Assembly (NCBI GenBank): GCA_004010935.1 | Contig: CP026511.1 | Location: 806,001-870,000, forward strand | Length of the DNA stretch: 64,000 nt | Origin: Pseudomonadaceae bacterium SI-3 | GTDB taxonomy: Bacteria; Pseudomonadota; Gammaproteobacteria; Pseudomonadales; Pseudomonadaceae | Reading direction: 5' to 3' | Shown here: one piece after another, positions 49,916-61,204 of the stretch | How positions within the stretch are numbered: position 1 is the stretch's first letter | Layout of the letters: each line of letters opens with the position of its first letter | Made by a program: the position numbers and the translations under genes | Notes under the pieces: model-generated | The model's database searches: none | What the model was told of the DNA's origin: nothing | What the model saw: only the letters and a program-made list of their open reading frames with translations

Positions 49916-51472
49916 ATGCGTATCAAGATTCACTGCCAAAACCGCATTGGCATTCTCCGGGACATGCTCGAACTGCTGGTCGCCTACGGCATCAACGTGG
50001 CGCGTGGCGAAGTGGGGGGCGAGCACGGTAACGCCGTTTACCTGCATTGCCCCAACCTGATGAACCTGCAGCTGCAGGCGCTGCGGCCGAAAATCGAGGC
50101 GCTGCAAGGCGTGTTCGAGGTCCGCAAAGTCGGGCTGATGCCCAGCGAGCGGCATTCGCTGGAACTCAACGCGCTGCTCGGCGCGCTGGAATTTCCGGTG
50201 CTGTCCATCGATATGGCTGGCGCTATTGTCGCGGCCAACCGTTCCGCGGCGCAGTTGCTCGGCGTTCGCGTGGATGAGGTGCCGGGTATGAGCCTGTCGC
50301 GCTACGCCGATGATTTCGACCTGCCGGAACTGGTGCGCGCCAACAAGGCGCGGATCAACGGCCTGCGCGTGACCATCAAGGGCGACATCTTTCTTGCAGA
50401 CATTGCGCCCTTGCAGTCGGAGCACGATGACAGCGAAGCCCTGGCCGGTGCGGTGCTGACGCTGCATCGCGCCGACCGGGTGGGCGAGCGTATCTACAAC
50501 GTGCGCAAGCAGGAGCTGCGCGGCTTCGACAGCATCTTCCAGAGCTCGAAAGTGATGGCCGCCGTGGTCCGCGAGGCGCGACGGATGGCTCCGCTGGATG
50601 CACCGCTGCTGATCGAGGGGGAGACCGGCACCGGCAAGGAATTGCTCGCGCGCGCCTGTCATCTGTCCAGCCCGCGCGGGCAATCCCCGTTCATGGCCCT
50701 CAACTGCGCGGGCCTGCCGGAATCCATGGCCGAGACGGAGCTGTTCGGCTACGGCCCCGGCGCTTTCGAAGGCGCACGTCCGGAAGGCAAGCTCGGCCTG
50801 CTCGAGTTGACCTCCGGCGGCACGCTGTTTCTCGATGGCGTGGGGGAGATGAGTACACGGCTGCAAGCCAAACTTGTGCGATTTTTGCAGGATGGCTGCT
50901 TTCGTCGGGTCGGCAGCGACGAGGAGGTCTACCTGGATGTACGGGTGATCTGCGCGACGCAGCTGGATCTGTCCGAACTCTGCGCCAAGGGCGAATTTCG
51001 CCAGGACCTGTATCACCGCCTCAACGTGCTGTCGCTGCACATTCCGCCGCTGCGTGAATGCCTGGATGGGCTGGAGCCGCTGGCGCTGCACTTTCTCGAC
51101 CAGGCCAGCCGGCAGATCGGTTGCGCCTTGCCGAGCCTCTCGCCGACAGCCCTTGAGCGTTTGGCCGGCTATCACTGGCCGGGCAACGTCAGGCAACTGG
51201 AGAACACGCTGTTTCAGGCGGTTTCGCTATGCGAGGGCGGAGTGATCAAGCCCGAGCACATCAGGCTGCCCGACTACGGGACGCCGGCACCGCTGGGCGA
51301 TTTTTCGCTGGAGGGTGATCTGGGGAGTATCGTCGGACGCTTCGAAAAAGCGGTGTTGCAGGAGCTGTATCAACGCCATCCCAGCAGCCGGCTCTTGGGC
51401 AAGCGGCTAGGGGTTTCGCATACCACCATCGCCAACAAGCTACGTGAGCACGGGATCGGCAAGGAAGGCTGA
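49916..51472 (+). CDS. phhR: Aromatic amino acid regulator PhhR (TyrR-like)
   Basis: 518-residue transcription factor: ACT domain (about 1-72), PAS domain (about 78-185), AAA+ domain (about 206-430) and C-terminal HTH (LLGKRLGVSHTTIANKLREHG). It activates phh genes in response to Phe or Tyr. Walker A GETGTGKE (235-242) is intact, but the sigma-54 contact loop reads PGAFEGA (281-287) instead of GAFTGA, and Walker B reads FLDGVGEM where DEIGE is usual. This suggests it works with sigma-70 like TyrR rather than as a true sigma-54 activator. I start at ATG 49916 so the ACT domain begins MRIKIHCQNRIGILRDML. It is divergent from phhA. Confidence 0.95.
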   Translation: MRIKIHCQNRIGILRDMLELLVAYGINVARGEVGGEHGNAVYLHCPNLMNLQLQALRPKIEALQGVFEVRKVGLMPSERHSLELNALLGALEFPVLSIDMAGAIVAANRSAAQLLGVRVDEVPGMSLSRYADDFDLPELVRANKARINGLRVTIKGDIFLADIAPLQSEHDDSEALAGAVLTLHRADRVGERIYNVRKQELRGFDSIFQSSKVMAAVVREARRMAPLDAPLLIEGETGTGKELLARACHLSSPRGQSPFMALNCAGLPESMAETELFGYGPGAFEGARPEGKLGLLELTSGGTLFLDGVGEMSTRLQAKLVRFLQDGCFRRVGSDEEVYLDVRVICATQLDLSELCAKGEFRQDLYHRLNVLSLHIPPLRECLDGLEPLALHFLDQASRQIGCALPSLSPTALERLAGYHWPGNVRQLENTLFQAVSLCEGGVIKPEHIRLPDYGTPAPLGDFSLEGDLGSIVGRFEKAVLQELYQRHPSSRLLGKRLGVSHTTIANKLREHGIGKEG

Positions 51473-51497
51473 TTGCCGCCGCGGCGCAGCACGGATC

Positions 51498-52525
51498 TGT
51501 AGGAGCCAGCTTGCTGGCGATCAGAGGTGGGCGCCGCAGAGGTGTTGCGTTTGACGCACCGGATCGCCAGCAAGCTGGCTCCTACGAAAAGCGAGATTGT
51601 GCTCGAGTGATGGATTTGCATCCTGCTTCGGTGATCGCAGGCCCATCGCTACGGCTCCCAGCGGCCGCGGTAGCATGCACCTGTAGGAGCCAGCTTGCTG
51701 GCGATCAGAGGTGGGCGCCGCAGAGGTGTTGCGTTTGACGCACCGGATCGCCAGCAAGCTGGCTCCTACGAAAAGCAAGATTGTGCTCGAGTGATGGATT
51801 TGCATCCTGCTTCGGTGATCGCAGGCCCATCGCTACGGCTCCCAGCGGCCGCGGTAGCATGCACCTGTAGGAGCCAGCTTGCTGGCGATCAGAGGTGGCG
51901 CCGCAGAGGTGTTGCGTTTGACGCACGGATCGCCAGCAAGCTGGCTCCCACGAAAAGCAAGATTGTGCTCGTGTGATGGATTTGCATCCTGCCGCAGGTG
52001 ATTGCTTGCCCATCGCTACGGCTCCCAGCGACCGAGGTAACACGCACCTGTAGGAGCCAGCTTGCTGGCGATCAGAGGTGGGCGCCGCAGAGGTGTTGCA
52101 TTCGACGCACGGATCGCCAGCAAGCTGGCTCCTACGAAAAGCGAGATCGTGCTCGTGTGATGGATTTGCATCCTGCCGCAGGTGATTGCTGTCCATCGCT
52201 ACGGCTCCCAGCGACCGCGGTAGCACGCACCTGTAGGACCCAGCTTGCTGGCGAACAGAGGTGGGCGCCGCAGAGGTGTTGCGTTTGACGCACGGATCGC
52301 CAGCAAGCTGGCTCCTACAAAAAGCGAGATCGTGCTCGTGTGATGGATTTGCATCCTGCCGCAGGTGATTGCTTGTCCATCGCTACGGCTCCCAGCGACC
52401 GCGGTAGCACGCACCTGTAGGAGCCAGCTTGCTGGCGATCAGAGATGGGCGCCGCAGAGGTGTTGCGTTTGACGCACGGATCGCCAGCAAGCTGGCTCCT
52501 ACGAAAAGCGAGATCGTGTTCGTGT
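51498..52525. repeat. Tandem array of six ~184-bp REP-pair (BIME) units
   Basis: Units begin at 51498, 51682, 51866, 52049, 52232 and 52416 (periods 183-184; the last unit is partial). Each holds a forward REP (GTAGGAGCCAGCTTGCTGGC), about 45 bases of linker, an inverted REP, and about 95 bases of linker including GTGATGGATTTGCATCCTGC. Units 1-3 share one linker version and units 4-6 another (CCGCAGGTGATTGCT). Unit 5 has a mutated forward REP (GTAGGACCC...GGCGAACA) and unit 3 lacks one linker base. The array lies between convergent phhR and the hybrid kinase. Open frames inside it arise from repetition. Linkers are not unique, so it is not a CRISPR. Confidence 0.93.
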
Positions 52526-52551
52526 AGGAGCGAGCCGTCGCGCGCCCGGGC

Positions 52552-55500
52552 TTAGTGCACGGCCTGTGTTACGGCATCGATCAGCGCTTGCAGGTCGATC
52601 GGTTTGCGCAGGTGCAGGGTGAAGCCGGCAGCCTTGGCCTTCTCCACGTCGCGCAGGGTGCCGTAGCCGGTCAGGGCGATGCTGGGGGTTTGCGCGTTGG
52701 TGCTGCCTTCGCGGATCGCCGTCATCATTCTGTGGCCGTCGATCTCCGGCATGCCTATATCGGAGACGATGACGTCGAAGGTGTGCTGCTCAGCAAGTTC
52801 GATACCCTTGGCGCCGCCGTCGGCGGTGGTGACCTCGGCGCCTTCGCTTTGCAGCAGCTCGCACATCGTCTCGAGAATGTCCGGCGAATCATCCACCAGC
52901 AGAATGCTGATCCCCGCGAGACCACCCATATCCCCTGCGTTGGCCAGTTCGCTGAGCTCCAGTTCTGTTTGCAGGTGGATCGGCAACCAGATGCTGAATT
53001 TGGCGCCACGACCGAGGCCTTCCGAATAGGCTTCGATGCGGCCGTTGTGAGCCTCTACCAGCTGCTTGACCAGCGCCAGGCCAATCCCCAGGCCATGTTT
53101 GGAACGCTGGGCGTGTTGCATTTCCGCCTGGCCGAACATGTCGAATACCTTGGGTAGGAAATCTGCCGATATGCCTTCGCCGGTATCGATGACGTCCAAT
53201 CGTGCCTGCTCACCGTCGCGCTCGAGTTGCATGCAGATGCGCTCGCCGCCCTTGGTGAATTTCCAGGCGTTGTTCAGCAGGTTCCAGATGATCTGATCGA
53301 GCCGTGTCGGGTCGGCATGAACGTAGATCGGCTGCTCCGGTTTGAACGCCTCGAAGGTGACGTTCTCCGCTTGCGCCAGCGGGGCGAACACCGCTTCGAT
53401 GCCGCGCAGAACCTCTTGGTACTGCAGCGTCGAAAATTGCAGTTTCAATTTGCCGGTACGGATGCGGGACACGTCCATCAGATCATCGATGATCCGTGAC
53501 TGGCTACGCACCGCGTTCTGGATCGATTGGGTTGCCTTGCGCAAGCTTGGGAAGTTTTTCGCGGCTTGGGACCGTGCGACCAGATCGGTGTTGAGCTGGA
53601 TCAGGTTCAGCGGGTGCTTGAGCTCGTGCGACAGCACGGCGAAAAACTGATCCTTCTGCATGTTGGCAGCCTGGATGTTTTCCAGCTCGTTGCGCTGGTG
53701 CGCGTCCTGCTCGCGCTCTTCGGTGAGGTCGCGGGCAATCTTGGCAAAACCGATGACCTTGCCGTCGTTATCCACCAGCGGGTTGACCAGGCCGCTGAAA
53801 AAGCAGCGACTGCCATCCTGCCGCACATGCCAGCGCTCATCGGCGGATTGGCCTTGTTCGAGGGCGCGCTGGCGTTCGGCGCTGGGTACACCCTTGTTGC
53901 GGTCTTCTTCGGTGTAAAGAACGTCGACGCTATGGCCAATCACTTCCTGCTCGCCGTAGCCGAATATCTTTTCCGCACCACGGTTCCAGGTGGTGATGAG
54001 GCCGTCGCAGTCCAGCGTGATGATGGCGTAGCCCTTGGTACTCTGCGCCAGCAGCCGCATATGGGCTTCACCGGCACGCAGGCTTTCTTCGGCACGGCGC
54101 CGGTCGGTGATGTCGATGAAGGTCAGCACGGCACCTTGAATGCGGTCATCCAGCGTGCGGTAGGGGACAAAGCGGGCAAGGAACCAGCGGTTGTCATCCT
54201 TGGACCTGACTTCCCGCTCGACCAGGTGCAACTCCTCGAAGGCTTTCGCGGCGTCTGTGTGCAGCCCGAGGTAGTCGAGACGATGGGTGATGTCCGAAAG
54301 TGAGCGGCCGGCATCGTTGCCGATCACGTTGAAGATGTCGCGTGCGCGGGGCGTGAACCACTTGATGCGCAGCTTACGGTCGACAAAGACCGTGGCGATG
54401 TCGGTGGAGGAGATCAGATTCTGCAGGTCATCGTTGATCTTGCTGGTTTCGTCGACCTTGGCCTTGAGTTCGAAGTTGACCGTGGTCAGCTCTTCGTTGA
54501 TCGACTGCAGCTCTTCCTTGCTGGTCTCCAGTTCCTCGGTGGCTGAGCGCAGCTCCTCATTGATCGCCTGCAGTTCTTCGTTGGACGCACGCAACTCTTC
54601 AGTCGAGGTTTCCGAGTGCTCCATGGTGATCTGCAGCTGCTCTTTGGTCTGCTGCAACTCGGCTTCGAGCTGGGTCAGCACGCTGTCCTTGGTGTCGGAG
54701 TGTGCCGGGCTGCTGCTGTCCATGCAGGCTTCGACCTCGTCGAAGATCACCAGCATGTAGTCACTGCCGGCCTCGCTGTCGCGAAACGGGCGGACCACCA
54801 TGTTCACGTAGAAGCTGCGGTCGTCGCGCTCCAGCCTAACCCGTCGCGCCTCGACGCTCTTGCCGGTGTGAGCCGCCTGATACAGCGCGGTGCGCAACTC
54901 AAGCCGCAGTTGCGGGTGTATCAGCGTCGTGAGATTCAGCGAAGGCTCACCGCCGACATAGCGCAGGAAGTTCCCGGCGCGGTCGGACATGTGCACGATC
55001 TCGGCGTCATGGTTAACGATGACGCTGGGCGGCGCGTACTGCTCGAGCGCACGTTGGTGCACATCGGCGTAGGAAAATTTGCGATGGCGTCTTGAGGGTT
55101 CGCTGAAGGGCGGGCGAGCAGGGGCGCTCAGCGTAAAGCCGTGGTACGGGCCGGTGGGTGCGCGGCGTAGCGCGGATGACACCTCCTTGGCCCGATAGAT
55201 ACGGTTCTTCTTATCCACCGGCGTGAACAGCTGGCTGCAGGCATCGGCGGTCTCGGAGCTGCCAAGGAACAGGTAACCGCCCGGATTGAGGGCGAAGTGA
55301 AACATGCGCAGCACTTCGATCTGGATGTCCCTGTCCAGGTAGATCATCAGGTTGCGACAGGAGATCAGATCAAGCCTGGAAAACGGCGGGTCGCGCAGGA
55401 TGTTGTGGCGGGCAAACAGGATCCGCTCGCGCAGCTCCTTCTGCATGCGGTAATGATCCTGTTCCTTGATGAAGTACTGTCGCAGCCGGGTGGGGGGCAC

Positions 55501-56727
55501 ATCGGTCACGATGGCTTCCGGATAGATACCGGCGCGAGCGGTTTCCAAAGCTCGATCATCGATATCGGTGGCAAAAACCTGTGAATGGATTTCACCCTGG
55601 GCATTGCTGATTTCCGCCTGGTCGTTCAGCAGCATGGCCAGGGAGTACGCCTCTTCACCGGTGGAGCAGGCGGCGGCCCAGACGCGAATCGATTTGTCGT
55701 CACTGTGCTGTTTGCGCTCGAACAACGACGGAATGATGTCGCGCTCCAGCGCTTCGAACGCCTCGCGGTCGCGGAAGAAGTTGGTCACACCGATCAGCAT
55801 GTCGGCCAGCAAGGCTGGCGTTTCTTCCGGGCGGCTTTGCAGGTGCTTGGCGTAGCTGGGCATGTCGCGCACGGCATTGACCTGCATGCGCCGCTCGATA
55901 CGACGCAGCACCGTGGCCTGTTTGTAATGGCGGAAGTCATGACCGGTGCGGGCCCGGAGCGCCGCGAGAATTTCCCGCAGTGCCAATTCGTTCGGTTTGG
56001 ATTGCGTATGAGCCTCGGCGAATTCCGCTTCCCCTTGGTCCTCGTTGGCCCGCTCGGTGTCGCCCGGCGACGCGATTGGGTCCTGACGTTGGAGCAGCAC
56101 TTCCTGATTGCGGCGCAGCTCGACCAGCCGCTGTGGCATGTCGGCAACCGGCAGCACGATATCCACCATCCCGGTTTCGATGGCGTTGCGTGGCATCGAA
56201 TCGTATTCGGCATCTTCCGGTGTCTGTGCCAGGGTGACACCGCCTTGCTCCTTGATGCGGGCTAGCCCGACCGAGCCGTCCGCGCCGGTGCCGGACAACA
56301 CGATGCCCAAGGAGTGGGTGTGATGCACATCGGCCAGGGTGCGGAAGAACAGGTCGATGGCCACCTGAGCACCCCGCTCGCGCTCGGGCTTCACCAGGCG
56401 CAAATAGCCATCGTTCATCGACAGGTCCATGGCCGGGGGAATCACGTAGATCTGGTTACGCTCGATGGGCACCGGCTGGGTGACCTGCAACACCGGCATC
56501 CGGGTGACCTTTTGCAGGATCTTGTCGACATTGCTCTCGTGCTTGGGCGAGAGGTGCATGATCACCACGAACGCCATGCCGCAATCGTTGGGCATGTGTT
56601 CGAACAGGGTCAACAAAGCCTTGAGGCCGCCTGCCGACGCCCCGATCCCGACTACCGGGAACTTCAGGGTGCTGCGGGTGAGCTGGCTATTTTTCGGCGT
56701 GGACGCCTCAAGGCTGGTGGTCATCAA
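52552..56727 (-). CDS. CheB-CheR-PAS hybrid sensor kinase with receiver
   Basis: 1391-residue cytoplasmic signalling protein. Order: CheB methylesterase domain (about 20-205; VVGIGASAGGLKAL, IMHLSPKHES, LSGTGADGSVG, so the Ser-His-Asp triad is intact); CheR methyltransferase (about 245-500; VTNFFRDREAF, AACSTGEEAYSLAM, CRNLMIYLD); PAS-like region; a Gln/Glu-rich coiled coil (about 690-770, repeated EELRxxNEEL); two further PAS domains; HisKA with the acceptor His in FFAVLSHELKHPLNLIQ; HATPase (LNNAWKFTKGG, DTGEGI, GLGIGLALVKQLV); and a C-terminal receiver (VDDSPDILETM, VIVSDIGMPEIDG). No other chemotaxis gene is nearby, so its partner receptor or output is unknown. It ends convergent to the REP array. 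Confidence 0.93.
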   Translation of the reverse strand: MMTTSLEASTPKNSQLTRSTLKFPVVGIGASAGGLKALLTLFEHMPNDCGMAFVVIMHLSPKHESNVDKILQKVTRMPVLQVTQPVPIERNQIYVIPPAMDLSMNDGYLRLVKPERERGAQVAIDLFFRTLADVHHTHSLGIVLSGTGADGSVGLARIKEQGGVTLAQTPEDAEYDSMPRNAIETGMVDIVLPVADMPQRLVELRRNQEVLLQRQDPIASPGDTERANEDQGEAEFAEAHTQSKPNELALREILAALRARTGHDFRHYKQATVLRRIERRMQVNAVRDMPSYAKHLQSRPEETPALLADMLIGVTNFFRDREAFEALERDIIPSLFERKQHSDDKSIRVWAAACSTGEEAYSLAMLLNDQAEISNAQGEIHSQVFATDIDDRALETARAGIYPEAIVTDVPPTRLRQYFIKEQDHYRMQKELRERILFARHNILRDPPFSRLDLISCRNLMIYLDRDIQIEVLRMFHFALNPGGYLFLGSSETADACSQLFTPVDKKNRIYRAKEVSSALRRAPTGPYHGFTLSAPARPPFSEPSRRHRKFSYADVHQRALEQYAPPSVIVNHDAEIVHMSDRAGNFLRYVGGEPSLNLTTLIHPQLRLELRTALYQAAHTGKSVEARRVRLERDDRSFYVNMVVRPFRDSEAGSDYMLVIFDEVEACMDSSSPAHSDTKDSVLTQLEAELQQTKEQLQITMEHSETSTEELRASNEELQAINEELRSATEELETSKEELQSINEELTTVNFELKAKVDETSKINDDLQNLISSTDIATVFVDRKLRIKWFTPRARDIFNVIGNDAGRSLSDITHRLDYLGLHTDAAKAFEELHLVEREVRSKDDNRWFLARFVPYRTLDDRIQGAVLTFIDITDRRRAEESLRAGEAHMRLLAQSTKGYAIITLDCDGLITTWNRGAEKIFGYGEQEVIGHSVDVLYTEEDRNKGVPSAERQRALEQGQSADERWHVRQDGSRCFFSGLVNPLVDNDGKVIGFAKIARDLTEEREQDAHQRNELENIQAANMQKDQFFAVLSHELKHPLNLIQLNTDLVARSQAAKNFPSLRKATQSIQNAVRSQSRIIDDLMDVSRIRTGKLKLQFSTLQYQEVLRGIEAVFAPLAQAENVTFEAFKPEQPIYVHADPTRLDQIIWNLLNNAWKFTKGGERICMQLERDGEQARLDVIDTGEGISADFLPKVFDMFGQAEMQHAQRSKHGLGIGLALVKQLVEAHNGRIEAYSEGLGRGAKFSIWLPIHLQTELELSELANAGDMGGLAGISILLVDDSPDILETMCELLQSEGAEVTTADGGAKGIELAEQHTFDVIVSDIGMPEIDGHRMMTAIREGSTNAQTPSIALTGYGTLRDVEKAKAAGFTLHLRKPIDLQALIDAVTQAVH

Positions 56728-56896
56728 ATCCTCGGCATTATTTCCGGTTGTTTCCGGGGCGGGCGACGCATGTAGGGAAGACAGCGAGACCTCAGACGGA
56801 TTCCTTTTGCCACCCCAGGCCCTGCCGAACGGATGATAAAGCTTCGCGGTGCGGATTACTGCCGATGAAAGGGACAGTGATGAGTCGCAAGTGGAG

Positions 56897-58273
56897 TCAG
56901 CACTCGATGATGTTTACCGCGAGCCCGCCGCGAGCGGTTTCCTTGTACTTGCTCTTCATGTCAGCGCCGGTTTGGCGCATGGTGCGGATCACCTTGTCCA
57001 GGGAGATGAAGTGCTTGCCGTCGCCGCGCAAGGCCATGCGTGCCGCGTTGATCGCTTTGACCGAGCCCATGGCGTTACGCTCGATGCAGGGCACCTGGAC
57101 CAGCCCGCCCACCGGGTCGCAGGTGAGTCCGAGGTTGTGCTCCATGCCGATTTCAGCGGCGTTTTCGACCTGCTGGGGTGTGCCCCCGAGCACTTCGCAG
57201 AGCGCGCCGGCCGCCATTGAACAGGCCACCCCCACTTCGCCCTGGCAGCCGACCTCGGCGCCGGAAATCGAGGCGTTCTCCTTGTAGAGAATGCCAATGG
57301 CGGCTGCCGTCAGGAGAAAGCGCACCACGCCGTCTTCGTTCGCGCCATGGATGAAGCGCATGTAGTAATGCAGCAGCGCCGGGACGATCCCTGCTGCGCC
57401 ATTGGTGGGGGCGGTTACCACTCGGCCACCGGCGGCGTTCTCCTCGTTCACCGCCAACGCATACAAGTCAACCCAGTCGAGCACCGTCAGCGCATCGCGC
57501 AGATTGGCTTCGGGGTGTTCGCTCAATTGCCGGTACAGGCCTGCGGCACGGCGCTGAACCTTTAACCCACCAGGCATCACCCCTTCGGTGTTGCAGCCCG
57601 CCTTGACGCAGGCCTGCATCACCTGCCAGATCTTCAGCAGGCCGGCACGGGTTTCCGCTTCCGGTCGCCAGGCGGCTTCGTTCGCCAGCATCAGTTGGCT
57701 GATGGACAGGCCATGTTCGACACACAGCGCGAGCAATTGGTCGGCGCTGTGAAAAGGGAAGGGCAGGACGGTCTGGTCCTCGACGATGCGGTCATCGCCC
57801 GCAGCCTGCTCGTCGACCACGAAGCCGCCGCCGACCGAATAGTACTCGCGGCTGCGCAACTGCAGCCCGGCGGCGTCGAACGCGCGAAAGATCATGCCGT
57901 TGGGGTGGAATGCCAATGGCTTGCGGATGAATTGCAGGTCATTGCCGGGCTCGAAGCGAATGAGTTTTTCGCCCAGCAGGCGCAGCTCGTGGGATTCACG
58001 CATCGCCGCCATGCGCGAGGGGATGGCGTCGGAATCGACGTCCTCGGGTCGCTCGCCTTCGAGTCCGAGTAAAACGGCCTTGTCACTGCCATGGCCTTTG
58101 CCGGTAGCGCCGAGCGAACCGTACAACTCGACCCTCAGGTGTTCGGCGGCAGGCAGCAGGTCGTCACGTCTGAGCTCCTCGGCAAAACGTAACGCGGCGC
58201 GCATCGGCCCCACCGTATGCGAGCTGGACGGGCCAATACCGATTTTGAACAGGTCGAATACGCTGAGTGACAT
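56897..58273 (-). CDS. sdaA: L-serine ammonia-lyase (iron-sulphur type)
   Basis: 458-residue single-chain L-serine dehydratase that converts serine to pyruvate and ammonia using a 4Fe-4S cluster. The beta domain starts [24 protein letters not shown], a hallmark of the family; the alpha domain has [30 protein letters not shown] and [19 protein letters not shown] with the cluster Cys. The end is the conserved [13 protein letters not shown] 58273 is chosen as the family start. It appears monocistronic. Pseudomonads carry several sdaA-type paralogues; which one this is cannot be told. Confidence 0.95.
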   Translation of the reverse strand: MSLSVFDLFKIGIGPSSSHTVGPMRAALRFAEELRRDDLLPAAEHLRVELYGSLGATGKGHGSDKAVLLGLEGERPEDVDSDAIPSRMAAMRESHELRLLGEKLIRFEPGNDLQFIRKPLAFHPNGMIFRAFDAAGLQLRSREYYSVGGGFVVDEQAAGDDRIVEDQTVLPFPFHSADQLLALCVEHGLSISQLMLANEAAWRPEAETRAGLLKIWQVMQACVKAGCNTEGVMPGGLKVQRRAAGLYRQLSEHPEANLRDALTVLDWVDLYALAVNEENAAGGRVVTAPTNGAAGIVPALLHYYMRFIHGANEDGVVRFLLTAAAIGILYKENASISGAEVGCQGEVGVACSMAAGALCEVLGGTPQQVENAAEIGMEHNLGLTCDPVGGLVQVPCIERNAMGSVKAINAARMALRGDGKHFISLDKVIRTMRQTGADMKSKYKETARGGLAVNIIEC

Positions 58274-58468
58274 GCAAGGCTCCGAAACGAACAGGCTTGT
58301 AGAGAGCCTAGACCTTCCGGCACTGCGGAATGCTGACAAAAACGGCAAAGCTGCGCACAGTCCGGCTCGCGTCGTCGCCAAGCAAAAGGTGTCACCCTTG
58401 CCTAGGGCAGCGCAGGCGCTCGTTGCGCTCGAGCCGGGCGCTAGCGCCCGAAACCGTTGGGCGCTTCG

Positions 58469-59425
58469 CTATCGCGCCGCATCCAGGCCCGAGCCGCCCC
58501 AGGGGTTGGCTTCGAGGCTGTTATGCACGGCCGTCGCCGCCTGCGCCGCCTGGCCGATGGCAACACTCATCTGCTTCAGGCCCATGGTCACATCGCCGAT
58601 GGCATAAAGGCCGCGCATGGTGGTTTGCTGGTGGTTGTCCACCCAGATGCCGCCGCACTCGTCACAGTCGACGCCCAGCTGCAGCGCAAGGTCGGAGCGA
58701 AAACGCGCACCGAGGCTGGGGTAGATAATGTCGAAGTGATGCCTTTCGCCACGGCAGGTCAGCAACTCGATGCCGGTGTCGCAAGGGTGCAGGGATTCCA
58801 CTCGGTCGCTGATTACCCGGATGTCATAGTGCTCGGCCAACGCGATGGCCTGGTCGCAGGCATTGGGCTCGCCGTGCACCACCACCGTCACGCGATCGGT
58901 GAAGGTGCGCAGGAATACCGCATGGCTGATGGCATTTTCTGCCTCGCCGTACACCGCGACATTGTCACCGTCGACCTCATAGCCATCGCAGATTGCGCAC
59001 AACCGCACCTGGCCATTGCCGATGGCCTGCTCGACATCGGGCATGTCCGGCAGGGTGTCCTCAATCCCGGTGGCGAGGATGATCCGCCGGGTCACGCAGG
59101 TGGCGTCGCCATAGCGCACGCTGAATCCGTCGGCGTGGGGCTCGATGTGCTCGACCCGGCCACGCTCGAGCCGCGCGCCATACCCCTTGGCCTGTTCGCG
59201 CAGGCGGGCCAGCAGGTCGTTACCGTTGATGCCCGGCGGGAAGCCCGGGTAGTTATGCGATCGCGGAATCCACGAGGCGCGACTGGAACCGGCGTCCACG
59301 ACCATGCAGCTACGGCGGAAGCGTGCGAGATAGAGAGCTGCAGTCAGTCCGCCCGGCCCACCTCCGACAATCAGGCAGTCGATCACGGTGGGGTTCGGCG
59401 ATGAGCGGGGCGAAAGCTGGTTCAT
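58469..59425 (-). CDS. Thioredoxin reductase-like FAD/NAD(P) oxidoreductase
   Basis: 318-residue flavoprotein of the thioredoxin reductase fold. N-terminal FAD motif [21 protein letters not shown], redox pair C143-A-I-C146 followed by DGYEVDG, NAD(P) domain ([20 protein letters not shown]; the second Gly motif is degenerate, GEAENA), and [21 protein letters not shown] at the end. With a CxxC but an altered NADPH-binding motif it could be a ferredoxin/flavin-thioredoxin reductase or a different disulphide reductase rather than TrxB. ATG 59425 is used so the Rossmann fold starts near residue 17. It is monocistronic; no thioredoxin gene adjoins. Confidence 0.85.
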   Translation of the reverse strand: MNQLSPRSSPNPTVIDCLIVGGGPGGLTAALYLARFRRSCMVVDAGSSRASWIPRSHNYPGFPPGINGNDLLARLREQAKGYGARLERGRVEHIEPHADGFSVRYGDATCVTRRIILATGIEDTLPDMPDVEQAIGNGQVRLCAICDGYEVDGDNVAVYGEAENAISHAVFLRTFTDRVTVVVHGEPNACDQAIALAEHYDIRVISDRVESLHPCDTGIELLTCRGERHHFDIIYPSLGARFRSDLALQLGVDCDECGGIWVDNHQQTTMRGLYAIGDVTMGLKQMSVAIGQAAQAATAVHNSLEANPWGGSGLDAAR

Positions 59426-60785
<1,360 letters not shown>

Positions 60786-61204
60786 TCCCCAATCCCTCGG
60801 CTCGCCGCCATCCGGGGTCGGCGAGCGCGTTGTCGTTCCTTTCACCCGCCCTCGTTCGACCCCGCACTGTTATTACCGCTGGCGCGGCGGTCTCCCTGAC
60901 GAAACGGTATTGCTTCCAGCCCTTTCTGCGCCGGGCCGCCTGTCACCCCGATGTGAGCCTGGGTCACGGCAGTTGCGAGTCGGCTGGACTTCGACCTGGC
61001 GTTACCTCAACCGCCAGGCAACGGCAAGGCTTGCCTCCGACGGATGACGGTTATGGAATCGTCAATGCCGGTCTTGGCCGCTTAACGCCACCCTTCGGCT
61101 GTTAGCATTCTTGCGAAGCGCGTACTCGAGCTGCTGTGCAGCAGAGGGCGTGCCGTCTTTGTGCTTGTTTCCGATGTGCCAACCCAGAATAAGGAGAACA
61201 GCAG
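60786..61204. other. Intergenic region before the BCCT gene
   Basis: 419 bases. A CTCGCCG...CGGCGAG stem with an 11-base loop lies at about 60799-60823, shortly after the TRAP stop, but lacks a T-run. The remainder shows no gene, repeat or clear promoter; AAGGAG at 61191-61196 is the BCCT binding site. Confidence 0.4.

Noticed and set aside
49688..51196. 502-codon minus-strand frame opposite phhR
   Set aside because: Antisense to PhhR, and crosses the phhA-phhR regulatory region.
51705..52226. 173-codon minus-strand frame in the REP array
   Set aside because: Product is itself a tandem repeat of translated REP units, and other units contain indels that shift the frame.
51498..52525. CRISPR array
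   Set aside because: The period is 184 bases, the repeat is a REP palindrome pair, the linkers are near-identical between units, and there are no cas genes.
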